Below, piece after piece: positions 17,561-25,819 of a DNA stretch of 29,583 nucleotides (position 1 is the first letter of the stretch; every line of letters starts with the position of its first letter). Source of the stretch: SZUA-186 sp041552135. Lineage in GTDB: Bacteria > Pseudomonadota > Gammaproteobacteria > UBA9214. The position numbers and the translations under genes were made by a program. The DNA lies in NCBI GenBank assembly GCA_041552135.1, contig JBFELL010000014.1, forward strand, positions 1 through 29,583. The letters are read 5' to 3'. The notes under the pieces are model-generated. The model made no database searches. It worked only from the letters and a program-made list of their open reading frames with translations, and was not told where the DNA came from.

Positions 17561-17785
17561 CGCCGATCAGGGATGGTCATCAGGCGACGCCGGGAGCGGA
17601 TTCCCGGAAAGACTCAAAGATTTTACTCACGGTGAGGGGCCTCGGCGCACACATGCACCCGGGGCTTTTTTTGCCGCGCAGCCCGTGAAGCGCAGAGGAT
17701 CTCACGGGCGCATAACCGTCATCTCGTGCCGCCGGTGCATAAGCGGCACGTATATAAAGTATTCAAAATTGGACAGGAGGAAAAC
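17561..17785 (+). promoter_or_regulatory. Structured 5' leader of tkt with GGA-loop hairpins (possible CsrA/RsmA target)
   Basis: Within the 342-base gene-free stretch 17444-17785, four hairpins precede tkt. Hairpin 1 (17561-17586) pairs CGCCGAT with ATC-A-GGCG around a loop containing CAGGGATGG. Hairpin 2 (17590-17607) pairs CCGGGA with TCCCGG around GCGGAT. Hairpin 3 (17681-17709) pairs GCCCGTGA with TCACGGGC around a loop containing AGAGGAT. Hairpin 4 (17725-17750) pairs CGTGCCGC with GCGGCACG. The ribosome site is GGACAGGAGG. A terminator-like stem lies between hairpins 2 and 3. GGA in hairpin loops plus GGA at the ribosome site is how CsrA/RsmA targets look; CAGGGATG fits the CARGGAUG core. 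No known riboswitch consensus was recognised. Confidence 0.55.
17639..17672 (+). terminator. Rho-independent terminator or attenuator inside the tkt leader
   Basis: GCCTCGG (17639-17645) pairs with CCGGGGC (17659-17665), including one G-T wobble, with a 13-base loop, and is followed by seven T residues (17666-17672). It lies downstream of the likely promoter and upstream of tkt, so it would either end a short RNA of about 110 nt or act as an attenuator. The 3' arm of hairpin 2 (TCCCGG, 17602-17607) can instead pair with CCGGGG of this stem, giving two exclusive folds. Confidence 0.6.
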
Positions 17786-19777
17786 ATGGCCCAGCGCAAA
17801 GAACTAGCCAATGCGATCCGTGCGCTCAGCATGGATGCCGTGCAGAAGGCAAAATCCGGCCATCCCGGTGCCCCCATGGGCATGGCGGATATCGCCGAAG
17901 TCTTGTGGAATGATTACCTGAGGCACAATCCGGCCAATCCGCACTGGGCAGACCGCGACCGCTTCGTGTTGTCCAACGGTCATGGTTCCATGCTGATCTA
18001 TTCCCTGCTGCACCTGACCGGCTACGATCTGACGATCGACGATCTGAAGCAGTTCCGCCAGCTGCATTCCAGGACGCCGGGTCATCCCGAGTACGGTTAT
18101 GCGCCGGGCGTGGAAACCACCACCGGCCCGCTTGGCCAGGGCATCACCAATGCCGTTGGCATGGCTGCTGCCGAAAAGACCCTTGCCGCACAGTTCAACC
18201 GTGACGGCCACAGGATTGTCGATCATCACACCTATGTCTTCATGGGCGATGGCTGTCTCATGGAAGGCATCTCCCACGAGGCCTGTTCGCTCGCCGGCAC
18301 CATGAAGCTCGGCAAACTGATCGCCTTCTGGGACGACAACGGGATTTCCATCGACGGTCACGTCACCGGCTGGTTCACCGATGACACGCCGCAGCGTTTC
18401 GAGTCCTACCAGTGGCACGTGGTGCGCGGTGTCGACGGCCACGATCCGGATTCGATTCGCGCCGCTATCGACGAGGCCCGTTCCGTCACCGACAAGCCCA
18501 GCCTGATTTGCTGCCGGACCGTCATCGGGTATGGCGCGCCGAACCTGGCCGGCACCCATGATTGCCATGGCGCACCGCTCGGCGACGACGAGATTGCCGC
18601 CACCCGTGAGAACATCGGCTGGTCGCATGCCCCGTTCGAGGTCCCCGGTGAGGTTTACGAGGGCTGGAACGCCAGGGACAGGGGTGCGAAGGCCGAGGAC
18701 GACTGGAATGCCGCGTTCAGCGCCTACCGCGAGGCCAACCCCGAGCTGGCTGCGGAGTTCGAGCGCCGCATGGCGGGTGAGCTGCCGACCGACTGGGACA
18801 GCAAGGCCGGCGATTTCATCCAGGCCGTGAACGACAAGGCCGAGACCATTGCCTCGCGCAAGGCCTCGCAGAACTCGCTGAACGGCTACGGCCCGCTGCT
18901 GCCGGAACTGCTGGGCGGTTCCGCCGACCTGGCCGGCTCCAACCTGACCATCTGGTCCGGCTCCGAGGACATCAACAAGGGCAACGGCGGCAACTATATC
19001 TATTATGGTGTACGCGAATTCGGCATGTCCGCCATCATGAACGGCATCGCCCTGCACGGTGGTTTCATCCCCTACGGTGCCACCTTCCTGATGTTCTCCG
19101 AATATGCCCGCAATGCGTTGCGCATGGCGGCGCTGATGAAGGTGCACAGCATCTTTGTCTACACCCACGACTCGATCGGCCTGGGCGAGGACGGCCCGAC
19201 CCACCAGGCGGTGGAGCAGACCGCGACCCTGCGCATGATACCGCGCATGTCGGTATGGCGCCCCTGTGATGCCGTTGAGTCCGCCGTGGCCTGGAAGGCC
19301 GCCGTTGACAACACGGGCGGCCCCAGCTGCCTGATCTTCTCGCGCCAGAACCTGCCGCACCAGGAGCGTAGCGCGGAGCAGATCGCCGCGATCAGCCGCG
19401 GCGGTTACATCCTGCGCGACTGCGACGGCACCCCGGATGCCATCATCATCGGCACCGGTTCCGAGGTCAGCCTGGCCATGGAGGCGGCCGGGGCGCTGAC
19501 CGCGAAGGGCAAAAAGGTCCGCGTCGTTTCCATGCCGTCGACCAGCGTCTTCGATGCGCAGGACGCGGCCTACCGGGAGTCCGTGCTGCCTTCCGCTGTC
19601 ACGGCGCGCGTTGCAGTCGAGGCCGGTGTGACGGACTACTGGCTCAAGTATGTCGGCCTCAACGGCAAGGTGATCGGCATTGACACCTTCGGCGAGTCCG
19701 CACCCGCCGGCGACGTCTACAGGCATTTCGGCATTACCGCGGAGAATGTCGCCGCCGCTGTCGAGGACGTGCTCTAG
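17786..19777 (+). CDS. tkt: Transketolase
   Basis: A 663-aa thiamine-diphosphate enzyme (E. coli TktA is the same length) moving two-carbon units between sugar phosphates in the Calvin and pentose phosphate cycles. Visible features are KAKSGHPGAPMGMADI near the N terminus, the ThDP-binding motif starting at Gly154-Asp-Gly (GDGCLMEGISHEACSLAG) and continuing to WDDNGISIDG, the pyrimidine-domain segment HDSIGLGEDGPTHQAVEQ near residue 460, and the C-terminal GIDTFGESAPAGDVYRHFGI. The ATG at 17786 has an AGGAGG site five bases upstream; an upstream in-frame start at 17726 would lie within leader hairpins. It heads tkt-gap-pgk-pyk-fba, an arrangement typical of autotroph cbb gene clusters. Confidence 0.97.
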   Translation: MAQRKELANAIRALSMDAVQKAKSGHPGAPMGMADIAEVLWNDYLRHNPANPHWADRDRFVLSNGHGSMLIYSLLHLTGYDLTIDDLKQFRQLHSRTPGHPEYGYAPGVETTTGPLGQGITNAVGMAAAEKTLAAQFNRDGHRIVDHHTYVFMGDGCLMEGISHEACSLAGTMKLGKLIAFWDDNGISIDGHVTGWFTDDTPQRFESYQWHVVRGVDGHDPDSIRAAIDEARSVTDKPSLICCRTVIGYGAPNLAGTHDCHGAPLGDDEIAATRENIGWSHAPFEVPGEVYEGWNARDRGAKAEDDWNAAFSAYREANPELAAEFERRMAGELPTDWDSKAGDFIQAVNDKAETIASRKASQNSLNGYGPLLPELLGGSADLAGSNLTIWSGSEDINKGNGGNYIYYGVREFGMSAIMNGIALHGGFIPYGATFLMFSEYARNALRMAALMKVHSIFVYTHDSIGLGEDGPTHQAVEQTATLRMIPRMSVWRPCDAVESAVAWKAAVDNTGGPSCLIFSRQNLPHQERSAEQIAAISRGGYILRDCDGTPDAIIIGTGSEVSLAMEAAGALTAKGKKVRVVSMPSTSVFDAQDAAYRESVLPSAVTARVAVEAGVTDYWLKYVGLNGKVIGIDTFGESAPAGDVYRHFGITAENVAAAVEDVL

Positions 19778-19835
19778 GCGCTGCGCAGAATTCACCAGTT
19801 CATAACACGAGACTAAAGTTCAAGGAGAAAACCCA

Positions 19836-20837
19836 ATGACGATTAAAGTCGGTATCAACGGCTTCGGCCGTATCGGTCGTATGGCATTCCGTGCCATTGC
19901 AAAGGATTTTTCTGATATCCAGGTGGTCGGGATCAACGATCTGCTGGATGCGGACTACCTGGCATACATGCTGAAATACGACTCGGTACACGGCAATTTC
20001 GGCGGCGACATCTCGGTCGAAGGCAGCAACCTGATCGTTAACGGCAACACCATCCGCCTGACGGCGGAGCGTGACCCGGCCAACCTCAAGTGGGACGAAA
20101 TCGGCGCCGACCTGGTGATCGAGTGCACCGGCTTCTTCCTGACCGGGGAGACCTGCCAGAAGCACATCGACGCCGGTGCCAGCAAGGTGGTCCAGAGCGC
20201 GCCTTCCAAGGACGACACGCCAATGTTCGTCTACGGCGTCAATCACCACACCTATGACGGCCAGGCAATCATTTCCGCCGCCTCCTGCACCACCAACTGC
20301 CTGGCGCCGGTAGCCAAGGTGCTGCATGACAACTTCGGCATCAAGCGCGGACTGATGACCACCGTGCATGCGGCAACGGCGACCCAGAAGACCGTCGACG
20401 GTCCGTCCCAGAAGGACTGGCGCGGTGGTCGCGGTATCCTGGAAAACATCATCCCGTCTTCCACCGGTGCGGCCAAGGCGGTTGGCGTGGTACTGCCGGA
20501 ACTGAACGGCAAGCTGACCGGCATGGCCTTCCGCGTGCCGACCTCCGATGTCTCCGTGGTCGATCTGACCTGCGAGCTGACCAATGAGGCCAGCTACGAA
20601 AACATCTGTGCTGCCATGAAGGGTGCATCCGAGCAGGGCGGCCTGGCTGGCGTCCTGGCCTACACCGAGGACAAGGTGGTCTCCACCGATTTCCGCGGCC
20701 GCAGCACGCCGTCGATCTTCGATGCCGGTGCCGGTATCCAGCTGGATCCGACTTTCGTCAAGGTGGTTTCATGGTACGACAATGAATACGGTTACACCTG
20801 CAACATGCTGCGCATGGTCCAGCACGTATCCGGCTAG
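19836..20837 (+). CDS. gap: Glyceraldehyde-3-phosphate dehydrogenase, type I
   Basis: A 333-aa phosphorylating GAPDH interconverting glyceraldehyde-3-phosphate and 1,3-bisphosphoglycerate. The N-terminal Rossmann motif is INGFGRIGRMAFRA, and the catalytic Cys151 is in SAASCTTNCLAPV. The HAATATQKTVDGPS region and the C-terminal SWYDNEYGYTCNML are canonical. Asp35 in GINDLLDADYLAYM, the end of beta-2, predicts a preference for NAD over NADP, as in E. coli GapA; a photosynthetic NADP-type enzyme would have a different residue. An AAGGAG site lies upstream of the ATG. The 58-base gap from tkt has no terminator, so it reads through from tkt, but a strong terminator follows gap. Confidence 0.97.
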   Translation: MTIKVGINGFGRIGRMAFRAIAKDFSDIQVVGINDLLDADYLAYMLKYDSVHGNFGGDISVEGSNLIVNGNTIRLTAERDPANLKWDEIGADLVIECTGFFLTGETCQKHIDAGASKVVQSAPSKDDTPMFVYGVNHHTYDGQAIISAASCTTNCLAPVAKVLHDNFGIKRGLMTTVHAATATQKTVDGPSQKDWRGGRGILENIIPSSTGAAKAVGVVLPELNGKLTGMAFRVPTSDVSVVDLTCELTNEASYENICAAMKGASEQGGLAGVLAYTEDKVVSTDFRGRSTPSIFDAGAGIQLDPTFVKVVSWYDNEYGYTCNMLRMVQHVSG

Positions 20838-20878
20838 GCGAGCCGTATCCCGATGCAACGTTGATGGAGTCTGCCTGA

Positions 20879-20962
20879 ATGTCCGTTTACACAGTGTATG
20901 AGGCGTTTTTACGCCGGCTTCCGCGTGTTACCGGTGAAGGCTACGGGGCTTGCGGAGACTGA
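20879..20962 (+). CDS. Possible 27-codon small ORF between gap and its terminator
   Basis: ATG at 20879 opens a frame of 27 codons ending at TGA 20960-20962, with GGAG ten bases upstream. The product starts MSVYTVYEAFLRR and ends GYGACGD. The stop is only nine bases before the terminator stem at 20972. It could be a small protein, a 3' UTR-derived RNA, or chance. A GGCGT/ACGCC hairpin lies inside it. No homologue is known to me. Confidence 0.22.
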   Translation: MSVYTVYEAFLRRLPRVTGEGYGACGD

Positions 20963-20971
20963 AGTTGTATA

Positions 20972-21004
20972 TCGCCGGCCTGTTCCGCAGGCCGGCGATT
21001 TTTT
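20972..21004 (+). terminator. Rho-independent terminator after gap
   Basis: TCGCCGGCCT (20972-20981) is a perfect 10-bp inverted complement of AGGCCGGCGA (20989-20998), with a seven-base loop and six T residues from 20999 to 21004. This is a textbook intrinsic terminator. It separates tkt-gap from pgk-pyk-fba, implying either partial read-through or a second promoter between 21005 and 21084. Confidence 0.92.
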
Positions 21005-21084
21005 AACCCGCGGAGAGTTGTTTGTTCAGCCAGCGGTGCTGACTTAACAAACATCTTTCAGGATAAAGCTACAAGGAGTCGTCC

Positions 21085-22263
21085 ATGTCTGTATTGAAGA
21101 TGACCGATCTGGATCTTGCCGGCAAGCGTGTGCTGATACGTCAGGACCTGAATGTGCCGATCAAGGACGGCAAGGTCGCCAGTGACAAGCGTATTCGCGC
21201 CAGCCTCCCCACCATCGAGCATGCCATGAAGGCCGGTGCCAGGGTGATGCTGATGTCGCACCTGGGGCGCCCGACGGAGGGCGAGTTTGCCGAGGAGTTC
21301 TCCATGCGCCCGGTCGCCGAGCACCTCGCCGGACTGCTGGGCAAGGAGGTCAAGCTGGTTGCCGACTACCTGGACAATGCGCCGCAGATGAACGACGGCG
21401 ACGTCGTGCTGCTGGAAAATGTCCGTTTCAATCCCGGCGAGAAGAAAAACGACGAGGCCCTCTCCAAGCAGTACGCGGCGCTTTGCGATATCTACGTCAT
21501 GGATGCATTCGGCACGGCGCACCGTGCCCAGGCATCGACACACGGTGCTGGCCAGTTCGCGCCGGTTGCCTGTGCGGGTCCGCTGCTGGCGGGCGAGCTC
21601 GAGGCGCTTGGCAAGGCGCTCGACGGTCCGGCGCGGCCGATGGCGGCGATCGTGGGCGGATCCAAGGTCTCGACCAAGCTGACCGTGCTGGATTCCCTCT
21701 CCGGGGTTGTCGATCAGCTGATTCCCGGTGGCGGCATTGCCAATACCTTCATTGCGGCCAGCGGCCATAATGTCGGCAAGTCGCTGTACGAGGCCGACCT
21801 GATACCGGAGGCGCAGCGCCTGATGGAGGCCGCGAAGGCGAAGGGCGGCGAGATTCCGGTGCCGACGGATGTGGTCGTCGGCAAGGAGTTCTCCGAGTCG
21901 GCCGAGGCCGTGGTCAAGAAAGTCGAGGACGTGGCTGATGATGACATGATCTTTGACATCGGTCCGGAGACCGCTGCCCGCTATGCCGGGATGATGGCCA
22001 CTGCCGGCACCATCGTCTGGAACGGCCCGGTTGGCGTCTTCGAGTTCGACCAGTTCGGCGAGGGCACCAGGAAACTGGGCAATGCAATCGCGGCTTCAGG
22101 CGCATTTTCGATCGCCGGCGGCGGCGATACGCTTGCGGCAGTGGACAAGTACGATATTGCAGACAAGGTGTCCTATATATCGACCGGTGGCGGCGCCTTC
22201 CTGGAATTTCTCGAGGGCAAAAAACTACCGGCCGTTGCCATGCTCGAGGAGCGGGCCGGATAG
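21085..22263 (+). CDS. pgk: Phosphoglycerate kinase
   Basis: A 392-aa monomeric kinase transferring phosphate between 1,3-bisphosphoglycerate/ADP and 3-phosphoglycerate/ATP. Signatures include GKRVLIRQDLNVPI near the N terminus, MSHLGRPTEG, LLENVRFNPGEKKND, the AFGTAHRAQASTHG substrate segment, VGGSKVSTKL, the hinge/nucleotide region IPGGGIANTF, WNGPVGVFEF and the C-terminal AGGGDTLAAV and STGGGAFLEFLEGK. Length is standard. The start follows an AAGGAG site. A weak promoter-like pair lies upstream (TTGTTC at 21022, TAACAA at 21045, 17 apart), which would be needed if the terminator after gap is efficient. The gap to pyk is 80 bases and contains a nested hairpin (ACCGGT/ACCGG around GGCTG/CAGCC). 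Confidence 0.97.
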   Translation: MSVLKMTDLDLAGKRVLIRQDLNVPIKDGKVASDKRIRASLPTIEHAMKAGARVMLMSHLGRPTEGEFAEEFSMRPVAEHLAGLLGKEVKLVADYLDNAPQMNDGDVVLLENVRFNPGEKKNDEALSKQYAALCDIYVMDAFGTAHRAQASTHGAGQFAPVACAGPLLAGELEALGKALDGPARPMAAIVGGSKVSTKLTVLDSLSGVVDQLIPGGGIANTFIAASGHNVGKSLYEADLIPEAQRLMEAAKAKGGEIPVPTDVVVGKEFSESAEAVVKKVEDVADDDMIFDIGPETAARYAGMMATAGTIVWNGPVGVFEFDQFGEGTRKLGNAIAASGAFSIAGGGDTLAAVDKYDIADKVSYISTGGGAFLEFLEGKKLPAVAMLEERAG

Positions 22264-22343
22264 GCCGGCCGCGTGAGACCGGTTCCGGGCTGTATCAGCC
22301 ACTGACCGGGCTCGTGCAGATACCAACGACAAGCTGACAATCG

Positions 22344-23789
22344 ATGCCAAGACGCACGAAAATCGTCGCCACGCTGGGTCCGGCAACAGACGAGAAATCG
22401 GTCATGGATGACATGATCCAGGCCGGCATGGATGTCGTGCGGCTGAATTTCTCGCACGGCAGTCCGCAGGAGCACATGCGCCGGGCCGAGAACGTGCGTA
22501 ACCGCGCCCGTGCACATGGCCACCAGGTCGGCGTGTTTGCCGACCTGCAGGGCCCCAAGATCCGGATCGAGCGTTTCAAGGACGGCAAGATCAGCCTCGA
22601 GAAGGACGACCGCTTTATCCTGGATGCCGGGATGGACCCGATGGAGGGCACCAGCGAGCGGGTCGGCCTGACCTTTCGCGAGCTGCCGAATGACGTGCAC
22701 CGCGGCGACACGCTGCTGCTGGATGACGGCCGGCTGGTGCTGTGGGTAGACGAGGTGGTCGATGCCGAGATTCGCTGTCGCGTTGTGGTGGGCGGCGAGC
22801 TGACGAACAACAAGGGCATCAACCGCATGGGTGGCGGGCTGTCGGCGCAGGCGATCACCGACAAGGACCGGGCCGATATCCGGGTGGCGGCCGAGATGGG
22901 CGCGGATTATGTCGCCGTGTCATTTCCGCGCTCTGCCGACGATATTCACCTTGCGCGGCAGCTTCTGCAGGAGGCCGGCGGCCATGGCGGGATTGTCGCC
23001 AAGATAGAGCGGGCCGAGGCGCTCGATGCGCTCCAGGAGATCGTCGAGGCCTCTGATGTCGTCATGATTGCGCGGGGTGATCTTGGCGTGGAGATCGGTG
23101 ACGCCGAGCTGCCGGCCGTGCAGAAGCGCATCATCAAGGTGGCTCGCTCGCTTGACCGGGTTGTGATCACCGCGACGCAGATGATGCAGTCCATGATCGA
23201 GAACCCGATACCGACCCGGGCAGAAGTGTTCGATGTCGCCAATGCGGTCATCGACGGCACCGATGCCGTGATGCTCTCGGCCGAGACGGCAACCGGCAAG
23301 GATCCTGCCATGGTCATCGAGGCGATGGACCGCATCTGTGCCGGGGCCGAACGCCAGCGCTCGGTGCTGGCCAGCGAGCGCCGCACAAAGGTGCGCTTCA
23401 AGCGGACCGACGAGGCGATCGCCAAGGCGACCATGTACACCGCCAACAACCTGGGCGTGAAGGCGATCGCGGCACTGACGGAATCCGGCGCCACGCCGCT
23501 GTGGATGTCGCGCATCAGTTCGGGCATCCCCATCTATGCCCTGACCCGCCACGTAGAGACGCGCCGCAAGGTTACCCTGTACCGCGGTGTCTACCCGGTC
23601 AGCTTCGATGTCACGACCACCGATCATGTCGAGGTCAACAAGGAGGCCGTCGATGAGCTGGTGCGCCGCGGCGCGGTGCGCGACGGTGACCTGGTGATCA
23701 TCACCAAGGGTGACCTGGCCGGTGTACTGGGTGGTACCAATGCCATGAAAATCATTCGAGTTGGAGAGCATGAAGCAGATGTGATGTAG
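22344..23789 (+). CDS. pyk: Pyruvate kinase
   Basis: A 481-aa enzyme making pyruvate and ATP from phosphoenolpyruvate. It most resembles the PykA (type II) form of E. coli: RRTKIVATLGPATD at the start, VVRLNFSHGSPQEHM, FADLQGPKIRIERF, LTNNKGINRMGGGLSAQ, AVSFPRSADDI, the catalytic IVAKIERAEALD, MIARGDLGVEIGD and VITATQMMQSMIENPIPTRA with DGTDAVMLSAETATGKDP. The C-terminal regulatory domain is present. The ATG at 22344 is the family start; its ribosome site is weak. A pyruvate kinase between pgk and fba is also typical of cbb clusters of chemoautotrophs, where it drains fixed carbon to biosynthesis (inference). Confidence 0.97.
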   Translation: MPRRTKIVATLGPATDEKSVMDDMIQAGMDVVRLNFSHGSPQEHMRRAENVRNRARAHGHQVGVFADLQGPKIRIERFKDGKISLEKDDRFILDAGMDPMEGTSERVGLTFRELPNDVHRGDTLLLDDGRLVLWVDEVVDAEIRCRVVVGGELTNNKGINRMGGGLSAQAITDKDRADIRVAAEMGADYVAVSFPRSADDIHLARQLLQEAGGHGGIVAKIERAEALDALQEIVEASDVVMIARGDLGVEIGDAELPAVQKRIIKVARSLDRVVITATQMMQSMIENPIPTRAEVFDVANAVIDGTDAVMLSAETATGKDPAMVIEAMDRICAGAERQRSVLASERRTKVRFKRTDEAIAKATMYTANNLGVKAIAALTESGATPLWMSRISSGIPIYALTRHVETRRKVTLYRGVYPVSFDVTTTDHVEVNKEAVDELVRRGAVRDGDLVIITKGDLAGVLGGTNAMKIIRVGEHEADVM

Positions 23790-23868
23790 TTTTTTTGACT
23801 GGCCTGTGTAACTGCGGGCCGCAATGTAATGCCTGATTGATAAACCTGAACAGCCTGAGGAGAGAACA

Positions 23869-24933
23869 ATGGCCCTTATATCACTACGCCAGTTGCTGGA
23901 CCACGCCGCCGAACACGGCTATGGCGTGCCGGCCTACAACGTCAATAACATGGAGCAGATGCACGCCATCATGGAAGCGGCCGACGAAACCGACAGCCCG
24001 GTCATCTGCCAGGCATCGGCCGGTGCGCGCTCCTATGCCGGAGCGCCATTCCTGCGCCACCTGATCCAGGCGGCCATCGAGCAGTGGCCGCACATTCCGG
24101 TCTGCGTGCACCAGGACCACGGCGCATCGCCGGCCGTCTGCCAGCGTTCCATTCAGCTGGGCTTCAGCTCGGTGATGATGGATGGCTCCCTCGGCGAGGA
24201 CATGAAGACCCCGATGAGCTACGAATACAACGCCGATGTCACCCGTCGCACGGTTGACATGGCGCATGCCTGCGGCGTTTCCGTCGAGGGCGAGCTGGGT
24301 TGTCTCGGTTCCCTGGAGACAGGTATGGCAGGCGAGGAGGACGGTTCCGGCGCCGAGGGCGTGCTGTCGCATGACCAGCTGCTGACCGACCCCGAGGAGG
24401 CCGCCAAGTTCGTCGAGGACACCAAGGTCGACGCCCTGGCGATCGCCATCGGCACCAGCCACGGTGCCTACAAGTTCACGCGTCCGCCGACCGGCGACAT
24501 CCTGGCCATCGAGCGCATCAAGGAAATCCATGCCCGTATCCCGGACACACACCTGGTCATGCACGGTTCATCTTCCGTGCCTCAGGACTGGCTGGCCATC
24601 ATCAACGAGTACGGCGGTGACATGGGCGAGACCTACGGTGTGCCGGTCGAGGAGATCCAGGAAGGCATCAAGAACGGTGTGCGCAAGGTCAACATCGATA
24701 CCGATCTGCGCATGGCCTCAACCGGCGCCATTCGCAAGCACCTGCACGACAACCCGTCCAACTTCGATCCCCGCAAGTACCTGAAGGCCGCCACCCAGGG
24801 CATGAAGGATATCTGCAAGCAGCGTTACGAGGCATTCGGGACCGCGGGCAATGCTTCGAAGATCAATCCGATCAACCTGGAAGACATGTTCCAGCGCTAT
24901 GCCAGCGGCGAGCTTGACCCCCGCGTCAACTGA
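23869..24933 (+). CDS. fba: Class II fructose-bisphosphate aldolase
   Basis: A 354-aa zinc-dependent aldolase joining dihydroxyacetone phosphate and glyceraldehyde-3-phosphate to fructose-1,6-bisphosphate; CbbA-type enzymes of this subgroup also form sedoheptulose bisphosphate in the Calvin cycle. The metal/substrate site VHQDHGAS is at residues 80-87 (His81, Asp83, His84). Further features are VEGELGCLG, the GTSHGAYKF zinc-histidine loop, LVMHGSSSVPQDW and VNIDTDLRMA. The insertion around METGMAGEEDGSGAEGVLSH is characteristic of the long class II type found in autotrophs. A GAGGAGAG ribosome site precedes the ATG, and a strong terminator follows 21 bases after the stop. It closes the sugar-phosphate operon. 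Confidence 0.97.
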   Translation: MALISLRQLLDHAAEHGYGVPAYNVNNMEQMHAIMEAADETDSPVICQASAGARSYAGAPFLRHLIQAAIEQWPHIPVCVHQDHGASPAVCQRSIQLGFSSVMMDGSLGEDMKTPMSYEYNADVTRRTVDMAHACGVSVEGELGCLGSLETGMAGEEDGSGAEGVLSHDQLLTDPEEAAKFVEDTKVDALAIAIGTSHGAYKFTRPPTGDILAIERIKEIHARIPDTHLVMHGSSSVPQDWLAIINEYGGDMGETYGVPVEEIQEGIKNGVRKVNIDTDLRMASTGAIRKHLHDNPSNFDPRKYLKAATQGMKDICKQRYEAFGTAGNASKINPINLEDMFQRYASGELDPRVN

Positions 24934-24954
24934 GCCAGTCTGCGGCATGTGACG

Positions 24955-24985
24955 GGAAAGGCGGCTCATGCCGCCTTTTCCTTTT
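24955..24985 (+). terminator. Rho-independent terminator after fba
   Basis: AAAGGCGGC (24957-24965) and GCCGCCTTT (24970-24978) form a perfect 9-bp stem with loop TCAT, extendable through GG/CC outside, followed by T-rich TTTTCCTTTT. It ends the tkt-to-fba cluster. Confidence 0.9.
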
Positions 24986-25038
24986 GTGACTGCGCACCTG
25001 ACCCGGGGGGAAGCGGGCATTGAACCCATGGCCGGGGC

Positions 25039-25071
25039 TAGGTCGGATCAGCCCGGAGGCCGTAATCCGGC
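25039..25071. repeat. Dispersed-type palindromic repeat (TAGGTCGGAT...ATCCGGC)
   Basis: CGGAT (25044-25048) pairs with ATCCG (25065-25069), and GCC with GGC inside, in a unit reading TAGGTCGGATCAGCCCGGAG and onward. It closely resembles the common intergenic repeat in which GTAGGTCGGATTA faces TAATCCGACCTAC. This copy looks diverged. It occupies the fba-to-hypothetical spacer; nothing else is recognised from 24986 to 25162. Confidence 0.45.
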
Positions 25072-25162
25072 GCGGGTGAGACGTGGTTGCTATCCGGAGA
25101 TAGAAATGGGTGTAGTATCAGGGCTTGTTGTTGCCTTGTCATAACACACGTTCCGCCTGAAC

Positions 25163-25819
25163 ATGAAACGCCTCATCCTGCTGCCAGTCACCGCCACCCT
25201 GCTCGTCGCTGCAGGCGTGAGCCTGTTGCTGCTTTCCAATCTCTATACATTCCACCGGCTGACCGACGAGTCGCCGATTGCCGAACTGCGGTTTGTCGGC
25301 AGCGGTCCCGGTGAATACCAGGCAACGATTGCCTACGGTGATTTCTGCACACCCGAGCGCTATACCCTCCATGGCGACCAGTGGCGGCTCGATGCCATGT
25401 TTCTCAAATGGCGTGCCTGGGCAAACCTGCTGGGTATGGATTCCATGTACCGTATCGAACGGCTGGGTGGCCGCTATCGGGAGCTCGGCGAGGAAAATGC
25501 CGCCATGCCGCATGCCCATGCCCTGCACGACGAGAGCGTCATCGATCTGGCCGGCATACTGGCCGACTACGAAGGTCCCTTTTCTCCTGTCGATACGCTC
25601 TATGGCAGTTCGGTATATGCCGCAATGGACCCGGCGTTTGTCTACCAGGTTTACCGTGGCCAGTCCGGTCTGCTGGTGCGCAAGGTCCCGGCTGCCGCCA
25701 GCGGCAGGGACGGCGGGATACTGACCATCGAGATCAATAAATCCTGTTCCGGCCGGCCCGGTATGCTGGACAGGGCGTCGCGTTACGCCGTGAGGCTTGT
25801 CCGCCATATTGCGGATTGA
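25163..25819 (+). CDS. Conserved hypothetical protein with N-terminal membrane anchor
   Basis: A 218-aa protein with one hydrophobic segment at residues 4-28 (start MKRLILLPVTATLLVAAGV), then a soluble domain predicted to face the periplasm. Notable segments are LRFVGSGPGEYQATIAYGDF, YTLHGDQWRLDAMFLKWRAW, LLGMDSMYRIERLGGRYREL, DTLYGSSVYAAMDP and the final VYQVYRGQSGLLVRKVP. The GDQWRLDxxFLKW/LLGxxSxYRLERLxGRY pattern belongs to an uncharacterised gammaproteobacterial family sometimes labelled, without good reason, as a multidrug efflux pump. Nothing suggests transport: there is only one membrane helix. The ribosome site is poor. It is preceded by a terminator and a repeat, so it is probably its own unit. 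Confidence 0.8.
   Translation: MKRLILLPVTATLLVAAGVSLLLLSNLYTFHRLTDESPIAELRFVGSGPGEYQATIAYGDFCTPERYTLHGDQWRLDAMFLKWRAWANLLGMDSMYRIERLGGRYRELGEENAAMPHAHALHDESVIDLAGILADYEGPFSPVDTLYGSSVYAAMDPAFVYQVYRGQSGLLVRKVPAAASGRDGGILTIEINKSCSGRPGMLDRASRYAVRLVRHIAD

Noticed and set aside
17640..17660. SAH-riboswitch-like GAGGGGCC...CGGCGCAC string in the tkt leader
   Set aside because: Lacks the GCGCUGC core and pseudoknot partner, and is on the strand of tkt, not of the methyl-cycle genes; the stem is better read as a terminator.
17804..19795. 663-codon antisense frame over tkt
   Set aside because: Same span as a certain transketolase gene, with composition of a complementary-frame artefact (Gly/Val/His-rich).
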